From: Dehalococcoides mccartyi
GTDB taxonomy: Bacteria > Chloroflexota > Dehalococcoidia > UBA2979
Assembly (NCBI GenBank): GCA_945888895.1
Contig: CAMDAY010000082.1
Span: 1-8,842, forward strand
Direction of reading: 5' to 3'
DNA: 8,842 nucleotides
Under the pieces are notes generated by a model. It did no database searches. It was not told where the DNA came from and worked only from the letters and a program-made list of their open reading frames with translations. Of this stretch, positions 1 through 5,801 are shown piece after piece (the first letter of the stretch is position 1; every line of letters starts with the position of its first letter). A program made the translations under genes and the position numbers.

Positions 1-1
1 G

Positions 2-814
2 ATCCCCGGCATGGGGTCGGTGGTTGACGTGTGGTCGGGCTTCCTCGCGATGCGCGGGTACCGCGACTGCGACCTCGGCGCGGGACAGGCGTCCACGCAC
101 ATGGACTCCGCGACCGGCCCGAACACGGCGTTCGCGGTGCTATGCGCGCTCCGCGAGCGTGAGCAGTCCGGCCTCGGCCAGTTCATCGACTTCGCGCAGT
201 CCGAGAACATGCTGCAGGCGGCGGGCGAGTACTTCCTGGACGTGCAGTGGAACGGCAAGGACCGCCCGGCGCTTGGCAACCGCGATCGCTTCGGGGGCGT
301 CCAGGGCTGCTACCCGTGCACCGGCACTGACAACTGGGTCGTGCTCACGGTGCGCACCGACGAGGAGTGGGCCGCCCTCGGCGAGGCGCTCGGGCATCCC
401 TCGTGGATCGCGGACGAGCGCTTCTCGTCGCCGGCGCTTCGGTACCAGCACCACAACGAGATCGACACGCTGATCAGCGAGTGGACTTCGACACAGTCGC
501 CGTACGACGCGATGCACAAGCTGCAGGCGGTCGGCATTCCCGCGGGCCGCATTTTGAACGAGCGCGACGCCTTCGACGACCCCCACCTGCAGGCGCGCGG
601 CTTCTTCATCAAGACCGTGCACTCGGAGGCGGGCACGCACCTGATGCCGGGTCACCAGTGGAAGATGCTCGGCACCCCGCTGCGCGCCGACGCGCCCTCC
701 CCGCTGCTCGGTGAGCACAACGAGTACGTGTACAGGGAACTGCTCGGCTACTCCGACAAGGAGTACGCTCGCCTCGAGCGCGAGGAGCACATCGGCCGCG
801 ACTACATCATCTAG
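2..814 (+). CDS. CaiB/BaiF-family (class III) CoA transferase, 5'-truncated
   Basis: C-terminal part of a class III CoA transferase, which moves CoA from one acyl-CoA to another carboxylic acid in the cytoplasm. The reading frame is open to the left edge, so the ATG at 11 is probably internal; family members run about 380-410 aa and only about 270 are present. The segment HMDSATGPNTAFAVLCAL (Asp codon 104-106) corresponds to the family's 'GDS.tG' region, whose Asp carries the acyl-enzyme anhydride in formyl-CoA transferase. It is followed by the usual ALREREQSGLGQFIDF stretch. Further down, VGIPAGRILNERDAFDDPHL is the typical C-terminal-domain motif. The N-terminal Rossmann-like CoA-binding part is off the window. 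The gene converges on the thiolase gene and ends at a shared hairpin. Substrate pair unknown; it could activate an acid for the acyl-CoA dehydrogenases nearby. Family call secure, substrate not. Confidence 0.9.
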   Translation: MPGMGSVVDVWSGFLAMRGYRDCDLGAGQASTHMDSATGPNTAFAVLCALREREQSGLGQFIDFAQSENMLQAAGEYFLDVQWNGKDRPALGNRDRFGGVQGCYPCTGTDNWVVLTVRTDEEWAALGEALGHPSWIADERFSSPALRYQHHNEIDTLISEWTSTQSPYDAMHKLQAVGIPAGRILNERDAFDDPHLQARGFFIKTVHSEAGTHLMPGHQWKMLGTPLRADAPSPLLGEHNEYVYRELLGYSDKEYARLEREEHIGRDYII

Positions 815-838
815 CGACCAGACTGTCGTCGCACAACG

Positions 839-868
839 AAACGGGGCGCTCGTGAGAGCGCCCCGTTT
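839..868. terminator. Bidirectional rho-independent-type terminator between convergent genes
   Basis: A perfect 13-bp inverted repeat, AAACGGGGCGCTC / GAGCGCCCCGTTT, flanks a 4-nt GTGA loop. It sits 24 bp after the CoA transferase stop and 23 bp after the thiolase stop, which reads from the other strand. The arms begin with AAA and end with TTT, so a short U run is produced in either direction. The U tract is brief, but the GC-rich stem and its position between two converging stops fit a shared terminator. Confidence 0.85.
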
Positions 869-891
869 GCATACCTTGGCTTCGAGGAACG

Positions 892-2115
892 CTACGCCTT
901 GATGCGCTCCACCACGGCGGAGATGCCCTGGCCGCCGCCAATGCACATGGTCTCGAGGCCGATCTGGGCGTCGCGGCGCTCCATCTCGTTGAGCAGCGTC
1001 GCCATGATGCGCGCGCCCGTCGCCGCGATGGGGTGGCCGATCGCGATACCCGAGCCGTTCGGGTTCGTGCGGTCCCAGTCGGCGTCGGTGAAGCCCCACT
1101 CCTTCGTGACGGCGAGCACCTGCGCGGCGAACGCCTCGTTGAGTTCGATGACTTCCATGTCCTTCATGCCCATGCCCAGGCGGTCGAAGACCTTCTTCGT
1201 CGAGGCGACCGGGCCGATGCCCATCGTCTCGGGGGCGACCCCGGCGACCGACCAGCCGAGGATGCGGCCGACCGGCGTGAGGCCGAGCTCCTTGGCCTTT
1301 TCCATCGTCGTGACGATGCACGCCGCCGCGGCGTCGTTCTGGCCGCTGGAGTTGCCGGCGGTCACCGTCGACTCGGGGTCATCGCGCCCGTAGATCGCGC
1401 GCAGGCCGCCGAGGGCCTCGATGGTGGTGTCCGCGCGCGGGTGCTCGTCACGGTCGATGATCTTGTCTTCGCCACGGCGCTGCGGGACGCGCACCGGGAC
1501 CGTCTCGTTGGCGAACTTGCCCGCGTCCCACGCGGCGACGGCGCGCTGGTGAGACCGGAGCGAGTACGCGTCCTGCTCGGCACGAGGAATGCCGTACTGG
1601 CGGCGGAGGTTCTCGGCCGTCTCGATCATGCCGCCCGGCACGGGGTGGCAGTCGCTGCCCGCCGTCACGCGCGCGCGCGAAAGACGGTCGAGGAGCTCGA
1701 TCTTGCCGTCGTTCGGGCCCCAGCGCATCTGCGTGCTGTAGAACTCCACGTTGCTCATGCTCTCGGCGCCGCCCGCCACAACCACGTCAGCGGCGCCGGT
1801 CTGCACCATCATCGTCGCGTAGCAGATCGCCTGGAGACCGGAGCCGCAGCGGCGGTCGAGCTGGAGACCGGGGACGTCGATCGGGAAGCCCGCCTGCAGC
1901 ATGGCGACGCGGCCGATCGCCGGCGCCTCACCGCTCGCGTAGCCCTGCCCGAAGATGCAGTCCTCGATCACCACGGGGTCGATGCCCGTGCGCTCGACGA
2001 GCGCCTTGAGCACCGCGGCCGCGAGGTCGAGTGCGGTCACGTCCTTGAACACGCCACCGAAGCGGCCGACGGGAGTGCGGAGCGGGCTGCAGATGACTGC
2101 GTCGCGGAGTTCCAT
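892..2115 (-). CDS. Thiolase family protein (acetyl-CoA acetyltransferase / 3-ketoacyl-CoA thiolase)
   Basis: Complete 407-aa thiolase, close to the family's usual 390-410 aa. It cleaves a 3-ketoacyl-CoA with free CoA to release acetyl- or propionyl-CoA, or runs in reverse to condense. The full active site is visible: nucleophilic Cys90 in LDRRCGSGLQA, the NEAFA loop at 326-330, His361 in the GHP motif (GIAIGHPIAATG), and Cys391 in CIGGGQG, the acid/base cysteine. The N-terminus RDAVICSPLRTPVGRFGG is typical. The chosen ATG follows an AAGGA Shine-Dalgarno at 8-nt spacing; the open frame extends 89 codons further upstream but only as low-complexity Arg/Ser-rich sequence. It lies 49 bp downstream of the MBL hydrolase on the same strand, probably one transcript. 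It probably supplies the last step of a beta-oxidation-like route whose first step is encoded by the divergent dehydrogenases. Chain-length or ring substrate cannot be read from the sequence. Confidence 0.95.
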   Translation of the reverse strand: MELRDAVICSPLRTPVGRFGGVFKDVTALDLAAAVLKALVERTGIDPVVIEDCIFGQGYASGEAPAIGRVAMLQAGFPIDVPGLQLDRRCGSGLQAICYATMMVQTGAADVVVAGGAESMSNVEFYSTQMRWGPNDGKIELLDRLSRARVTAGSDCHPVPGGMIETAENLRRQYGIPRAEQDAYSLRSHQRAVAAWDAGKFANETVPVRVPQRRGEDKIIDRDEHPRADTTIEALGGLRAIYGRDDPESTVTAGNSSGQNDAAAACIVTTMEKAKELGLTPVGRILGWSVAGVAPETMGIGPVASTKKVFDRLGMGMKDMEVIELNEAFAAQVLAVTKEWGFTDADWDRTNPNGSGIAIGHPIAATGARIMATLLNEMERRDAQIGLETMCIGGGQGISAVVERIKA

Positions 2116-2123
2116 GATGTCGT

Positions 2124-2128
2124 TCCTT
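2124..2128 (-). promoter_or_regulatory. Ribosome binding site of the thiolase
   Basis: The - strand reads AAGGA, 8 nt before the ATG at 2115. It decides the start against the longer open frame that continues to 2382. Confidence 0.7.
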
Positions 2129-2164
2129 AATCCTCTATGTGTGCGGTGGTGGATACGGGGGTGA

Positions 2165-2965
2165 TTACTCCGGCAGCGCCTGCCAGCTGCGCTTGCCGTC
2201 CGTGACGAGGATGTGGCCGAGGCCTGGGTTTGGCAGGTGTGCCGAGGCGACCAGCGCCTGGCTCTGCGCGATGCGGTCGCCGAGGGCCGTGCGCGTGCCT
2301 CGGACGATCTCGGCGTCCCAGTCCCAGGTGGACACCCAGTCGGGGTGGACGAGATCCATCGGCGACATGAAGGCGTCACCAATGATGAACGCCTGCTGTC
2401 CGCCGGAACTGAGGAGCAGGGACTGGTGGCCGGGCGTGTGACCGGGCGTTGGGAGAATCGTCAGCGAGGGCGTGACGGTGCGCTCGCCATCGACCAGCTC
2501 TAGCGCCTCGTTGCCCTCGATCGGCAGGATGTTGCGCGTGAAGCCCGGACGTTGAGGGTCCTCTGCCTTGTAGAAGTCCCAGTCCTTCTTTGGAACGAGG
2601 TACTGCGCCTTCGAGAAGCGCGGTGCGTTGGTGTCGCGGTCGAGCGCCCAGCCAGTGTGGTCGCCGTGCAGGTGCGTGAAGACGATCGTATCGATGTCCT
2701 CGGGCTTCACGCCGACCTCGTCCAGCTGCTCGATGAGCTTGCCGTTCATCTCGGGACCGAACCCGGTGTCCACGAGGACGGTCTTCCCGTCGCCGCGGAC
2801 CAGGAAGCAGCCGAAGTTCATCGCCATCCGGCCACGGTCGTCGAAGAGGCCCTGGAAATCGGCCATCTGGTCCGCGACGTCGGGGTATTTCTCGGCGACC
2901 ACGTACTTGCCGACCATGTCGGACAGGGCGAGGAGTTCGACGTTGCCCACGGTGGCGCGTTGCAT
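2165..2965 (-). CDS. MBL-fold metallo-hydrolase (lactonase/thioesterase-like)
   Basis: Complete 266-aa metallo-beta-lactamase-fold hydrolase with all ligands for a two-metal centre: H98, H100, D102 and H103 in THLHGDHTG, H176 in PTPGHTPGH, D197 in IIGDAF, and H243 in SAHLP. The fold starts with a beta-strand region and the LVDTGFGPEM motif (64-73). The overall arrangement is that of the N-acyl homoserine lactonase / quinolone- or lactone-hydrolysing branch of the superfamily, with an extended N-terminal segment of about 45 residues before the sheet. No signal peptide is seen, so it is likely cytoplasmic. The start was chosen on a GGAAGG site 7 nt upstream; the same frame is open 209 codons further but overlaps the divergent dehydrogenase and looks non-coding. 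It is first in a unit with thiolase. In this context it could open a lactone intermediate or hydrolyse a thioester; quorum-quenching is possible but nothing nearby supports it. Confidence 0.9.
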   Translation of the reverse strand: MQRATVGNVELLALSDMVGKYVVAEKYPDVADQMADFQGLFDDRGRMAMNFGCFLVRGDGKTVLVDTGFGPEMNGKLIEQLDEVGVKPEDIDTIVFTHLHGDHTGWALDRDTNAPRFSKAQYLVPKKDWDFYKAEDPQRPGFTRNILPIEGNEALELVDGERTVTPSLTILPTPGHTPGHQSLLLSSGGQQAFIIGDAFMSPMDLVHPDWVSTWDWDAEIVRGTRTALGDRIAQSQALVASAHLPNPGLGHILVTDGKRSWQALPE

Positions 2966-2972
2966 GAAGGGA

Positions 2973-2978
2973 CCTTCC
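2973..2978 (-). promoter_or_regulatory. Ribosome binding site of the MBL hydrolase
   Basis: The - strand reads GGAAGG with a 7-nt spacer to the ATG at 2965, fixing the start against a much longer upstream open frame. Confidence 0.7.
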
Positions 2979-3195
2979 GGTACGTGGCTGGTCGCGGCGG
3001 GGCCGCGGGGGACCGTCCGATATCCGGGCGGGGCGCAACAAATATACTTGATGCTCGCGGTAGGCCGATGCGGTATCGTGCGCGCCATCGGAGCCGAATC
3101 GTGGCTACCGGGTGCAGAGCAGCCCCATCCGGCGCCCACTCGACCTCCGGGCGTCGAGCGGATGTGCCCGCCGCCGGATCGCGAGTCGCGAAATC
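2979..3195. promoter_or_regulatory. Divergent control region between MBL/thiolase and the acyl-CoA dehydrogenases
   Basis: A 240-bp gap between two divergent starts (2965 on - and 3206 on +) must hold promoters for both units. Most of it is GC-rich, with one short AT-rich patch at 3037-3053. That patch offers TATATT on the - strand (3046-3041), a plausible -10 for the MBL unit, and TTGATG on the + strand (3048-3053), a possible -35 for the dehydrogenases. Neither has a convincing partner hexamer at 16-18 bp. Inverted repeats CTCGAC/GTCGAG (3139-3144 / 3153-3158) and TCGCGA-G-TCGCGA (3179-3191) lie on the dehydrogenase side. No open frame with coding character fills the gap. Role inferred from position. 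Confidence 0.55.
3179..3191. repeat. TCGCGA-G-TCGCGA palindromic pair upstream of the first dehydrogenase
   Basis: Two copies of the palindromic hexamer TCGCGA are separated by a single G, giving a 13-bp near-perfect dyad. It ends 14 bp before the ATG at 3206, just ahead of the Shine-Dalgarno, where a bound repressor or an RNA hairpin could affect expression. Chance is possible in GC-rich DNA; function is a guess. Confidence 0.35.
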
Positions 3196-3200
3196 GAGGT
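3196..3200 (+). promoter_or_regulatory. Ribosome binding site of the first acyl-CoA dehydrogenase
   Basis: GAGGT lies 5 nt before the ATG at 3206. It supports this start against the same frame, which is open back to 2552 and runs antisense through the MBL gene. Confidence 0.6.
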
Positions 3201-3205
3201 GCCCC

Positions 3206-4426
3206 ATGGATTGGAACGACAGCCCCGCGCAGGCGGAATTCCGTGCCGGCGTCCGCCAACTCATCGCCGAGAAGCTCCCCGCCCGCTACCGGGGTGACGA
3301 CGGCGCAGAGGGTGAGGGCGACGGCGTTGAGTGGATGGTCGAGCGTCGCTCGCAGGATCCGGTGGCGCAGCAGGCCTCCGCCGAGTGGGCCACCGCGATC
3401 TCCGAGCGCGGGTGGATCGCACCGCACTGGCCGGTCGAGTACGGCGGGGCCGGTCTCAGCCCCATCGAGCAGATGATCTACAACCAGGAGATGGCGATGG
3501 CCGCCGCTCCTCGACGTGTCGGTGGGCAGGGCGTCAGCCAGTTCGGCCCGGCGCTGGTCGTGCACGGCACGGAAGAGCAGAAGAAAGAGCACATCCCGAA
3601 GATCCTCGCGGGGGAGCGCATCTGGGCGCAGGGCTTCTCGGAACCGGGCGCCGGCTCAGACCTCGCGTCGCTCCAGACCCGAGCCACGCGGGACGGCGAC
3701 TTCTACGTGGTCAACGGCCAAAAGATCTGGACGTCGGGCGGGCACCTCGCGGACTGGCTCTACGTGCTCTGCCGCACGGACCCCGAGGCGCCGAAGCACC
3801 GCGGCATCTCGCTGATCATGATGGACAAGAGCACGCCGGGGATCACGGTTCGCCCGCTGGTGAACATGGCGTGGGTCCATCACTTCAACGAGACGTTCTT
3901 CGAGGACGTGCGCGTCCCCGTCGCCAACCGCGTCGGCGAGGAGAACCGCGGCTGGTACGTCTCCATGACGCTGCTGGACTACGAGCGCTCCAACATCACC
4001 GGCGCTGTCTCCGCGCGTCGCCAGATCCGCCGCCTGATGGACTATGTGAACGGCGACGGCAAGGAGAGAGCGCGCGTGAAGGACTACCCGTCCATCCGCT
4101 CCGCGATCACTGACCGCTACATCGAGTCCGAGGTGCAGTTCAACTTCTCGTTCCGCATCATCTCGATGCAGGAGCGAGGCCTCATCCCGAACTACGAGGC
4201 GTCAGTGAACAAGCTGTTCGGTTCCGAGTTGTCGCAGAAGATGGCCAACACCGGCGTGAAGGCGCTGGGCCTGTGGGGCGGCGTCTGGGACGAGGAGAAA
4301 GCGCCGGTGCGCGGCTCGTTCCCGAAGGCGTACTGCCTCAGCGTCTCGTCGACGATCGCCGCCGGCACGTCCGAGATCCAACGCGGCATCATCGCCACGC
4401 GCGGGCTTGGTCTTCCGCGCGGCTAG
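3206..4426 (+). CDS. Acyl-CoA dehydrogenase family protein (large, catalytic-type subunit 1)
   Basis: Complete 406-aa FAD-dependent acyl-CoA dehydrogenase, which introduces the alpha,beta double bond into an acyl-CoA and passes electrons to ETF. The N-terminal helical domain covers roughly 1-137, the beta domain 138-245 and the C-terminal helical domain the rest. The flavin/substrate motif SEPGAGSD is at 145-152, KIWTSGG at 173-179, and the C-terminal GTSEIQR at 387-393. The MCAD-type catalytic Glu before GTSEIQR is Ala here (IAAGTSE). A Glu is present at 260 in LLDYERSN, the isovaleryl-CoA dehydrogenase/LCAD helix-G position, and is the likely base. The first gene of a three-ACAD run, it reads divergently from the MBL/thiolase unit. 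It is clearly paralogous to the next gene (compare FGSELSQKMANTGVKALGL with YGSELTQRVANTGMHLLGL). It resembles the FadE-type larger subunit of heterotetrameric ACADs; a homotetramer is also possible. Substrate unknown. Confidence 0.93.
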   Translation: MDWNDSPAQAEFRAGVRQLIAEKLPARYRGDDGAEGEGDGVEWMVERRSQDPVAQQASAEWATAISERGWIAPHWPVEYGGAGLSPIEQMIYNQEMAMAAAPRRVGGQGVSQFGPALVVHGTEEQKKEHIPKILAGERIWAQGFSEPGAGSDLASLQTRATRDGDFYVVNGQKIWTSGGHLADWLYVLCRTDPEAPKHRGISLIMMDKSTPGITVRPLVNMAWVHHFNETFFEDVRVPVANRVGEENRGWYVSMTLLDYERSNITGAVSARRQIRRLMDYVNGDGKERARVKDYPSIRSAITDRYIESEVQFNFSFRIISMQERGLIPNYEASVNKLFGSELSQKMANTGVKALGLWGGVWDEEKAPVRGSFPKAYCLSVSSTIAAGTSEIQRGIIATRGLGLPRG

Positions 4427-4437
4427 TTGCCGCGGAT

Positions 4438-4511
4438 CACGGCTGCGCCGTGGGGGTCTCCCTCGCGGCGCAGCGCACTGTTCGAGGCTCGCCCACCGCA
4501 CATCGCGGTGG
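4438..4511. other. Structured spacer between dehydrogenases 1 and 2 (two short hairpins)
   Basis: The 107-bp gap contains two perfect short inverted repeats: CACGGC-TGC-GCCGTG at 4438-4452 and CCACCGC-ACATC-GCGGTGG at 4493-4511. A weaker CCTCG/CGAGG pair lies between them. None is followed by a T run, so they do not look like simple terminators. They may stabilise or partly attenuate the transcript between the two genes; such hairpins also arise by chance in GC-rich DNA. No promoter is obvious. Confidence 0.35.
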
Positions 4512-4533
4512 CGCTGGCCTCACTCGAGGGTTC

Positions 4534-5709
4534 ATGGAGTTTACGTTCACCCCGGAGGAGGAGCGCTTCCGCCACGAGCTGCGGACGTTCCTGGCCGCCC
4601 AGTTGCCTGCGGACTGGTCGGAGCGCGATTTCCTCGGCGACGTGTCGAGAGACGAGCAGCGCGGCGTCGATGACGCCGTCACGCGCGCCCTCGCCGACAA
4701 GGGCTGGCTCGCGCTGCCGTGGGCGAAGCAGTTCGGCGGCCTCGGCGCGGGGCACGTGCAGCAGGCGATCTACACCGAGGAAACGGCGTACACGCGGATG
4801 CCCGGCGGGGGCGGCGCGGGCGTCGCCTCGGTCGGGCCGTCGATCCAGCGCTTCGGCACGCGCGCGCAGCAGGAGCAGTACCTCCCGCGTACCGCCGCCG
4901 GCCTCGACCGCTGGTGCACGCTGACCGTCGAGGACGACGCGGGCTCCGACGTGGCCGCGATGCAGACGCGCGCGGTGCGCGACGGCGACGAGTACGTGAT
5001 CAGCGGTGCGAAGACGTGGGTGTCTGGTGCGGAACGCGCAACCTACGGGCTCCTCGCCGCGCGCACGGATGCGAAGGCCGCGCCGCAGGACGGCATCTCC
5101 ACGATCATCGTGCCGATGGATGCGGCTGGCGTGACCGTGCGCCCCCTCGATACGCTCGCCGGCGAGCGCGACCTCAGCGAAGTGGTGTTCGAGGACGTGC
5201 GGGTGCCCGTGCAGAACGTGGTCGGCCGCGAGAACGCCGGGTGGTACCAGATGCAGACGGCCAGCGACCTCGAACGCTCCGGCGTCGGGGTGATCTCGAC
5301 CGCGAAGGCCAACATCGAGCGGCTCGTCGAGGCAGCGCGGGACGACGACTCGCTGATCGCGCGGAACCCCTCGGCGCGGTACGAGCTGGCGGACCGCTGG
5401 ATCGAGATACAGGTGGGATTCAACGTCTCGTACCGCGTTCCGCACCTCCAGGCGCAGGGCCAGCAGCCCGACCAGGAGGCGTACGAGGCGAAGTTGTACG
5501 GCTCTGAGCTGACCCAGCGCGTGGCGAACACGGGCATGCACCTCCTCGGCCTCGCGGCGCAGGCCGGGCCTGGGGGGCGGTACGCGAAACTCGCCGGGGC
5601 ATTCTCGCGGGAGTACCTTCGTGCGACGGCGGCGACGGTCGCCGGCGGCACGTCCGAGATCCAGCGCAATCTGATTGCACAGCGAGGGCTGGGGCTGCCT
5701 CGCGACTGA
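4534..5709 (+). CDS. Acyl-CoA dehydrogenase family protein (large, catalytic-type subunit 2)
   Basis: Complete 391-aa acyl-CoA dehydrogenase with the same three-domain layout as its upstream paralogue. Visible motifs are KTWVSGA (160-166), the C-terminal AGGTSEIQRN (370-379) and Glu247 in SDLERSG at the helix-G catalytic position. The residue before GTSEIQR is Gly, so the MCAD-type Glu is absent. The usual S/T-E-P-x-A-G-S-D flavin loop is altered to VEDDAGSD (132-139): Glu133 and GSD are kept, but the Ser/Thr and Pro are replaced by Val and Asp. The start follows GAGGG with only 3-4 nt spacing, slightly tight; the frame extends 87 codons upstream into the previous gene's 3' end but without family-like sequence. 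It sits 107 bp after dehydrogenase 1 and 92 bp before the 371-aa dehydrogenase. The size and order match the alpha subunit of FadE26-FadE27-like alpha2beta2 enzymes. That pairing is inferred. Confidence 0.92.
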   Translation: MEFTFTPEEERFRHELRTFLAAQLPADWSERDFLGDVSRDEQRGVDDAVTRALADKGWLALPWAKQFGGLGAGHVQQAIYTEETAYTRMPGGGGAGVASVGPSIQRFGTRAQQEQYLPRTAAGLDRWCTLTVEDDAGSDVAAMQTRAVRDGDEYVISGAKTWVSGAERATYGLLAARTDAKAAPQDGISTIIVPMDAAGVTVRPLDTLAGERDLSEVVFEDVRVPVQNVVGRENAGWYQMQTASDLERSGVGVISTAKANIERLVEAARDDDSLIARNPSARYELADRWIEIQVGFNVSYRVPHLQAQGQQPDQEAYEAKLYGSELTQRVANTGMHLLGLAAQAGPGGRYAKLAGAFSREYLRATAATVAGGTSEIQRNLIAQRGLGLPRD

Positions 5710-5746
5710 GCCGCGCGATAAGCGCATTGATAACGAGCGAGCATTA

Positions 5747-5760
5747 ATTGACCGGTCGGT
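5747..5760. promoter_or_regulatory. Candidate TetR-type operator overlapping the -35 box
   Basis: ATTGACCGGTCGGT contains a perfect 8-bp palindrome, GACCGGTC, and differs at two left-arm positions from the fully symmetric ACCGACCGGTCGGT. Palindromes of this kind are common operators of TetR-family repressors of lipid and steroid catabolism. It covers the -35 hexamer of the internal promoter, where a bound repressor would block RNA polymerase. No regulator gene is in the window, so the protein partner is unknown. Confidence 0.45.
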
Positions 5761-5776
5761 GGGCCTACCTGATACT
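5748..5776 (+). promoter_or_regulatory. Sigma70-like internal promoter of the third acyl-CoA dehydrogenase
   Basis: TTGACC (5748-5753, five of six to the -35 consensus) is separated by 17 bp from GATACT (5771-5776, four of six to the -10 consensus). An AT-rich stretch (ATTAATT) lies directly upstream of the -35, unusual in this GC-rich DNA. Transcription would start near 5783, giving a leader of about 20 nt that still includes the GAGAGGA ribosome site at 5788-5794. This suggests that the third dehydrogenase can be made independently of the two before it. Confidence 0.55.
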
Positions 5777-5801
5777 TCGGCAGCGTTGAGAGGAACGAAC
5801 G

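Noticed and set aside
140..1321. 393-codon - strand open frame spanning the CoA transferase, the terminator and the thiolase 3' end
   Set aside because: It crosses two real genes and a strong terminator and has no domain; a GC-rich chance frame.
1033..2130. 365-codon + strand open frame opposite thiolase
   Set aside because: Arg/Ala/His-rich shadow; thiolase on the - strand has every catalytic motif.
2552..3205. In-frame upstream extension of dehydrogenase 1 by 218 codons
   Set aside because: It runs antisense through the MBL gene, has no family similarity, and the ATG at 3206 has a ribosome site and the typical ACAD N-terminus.
4423..5727. 434-codon - strand open frame opposite dehydrogenase 2
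   Set aside because: Arg/His/Leu-rich translation without motifs, expected opposite a GC-rich gene; the + strand has a complete ACAD.
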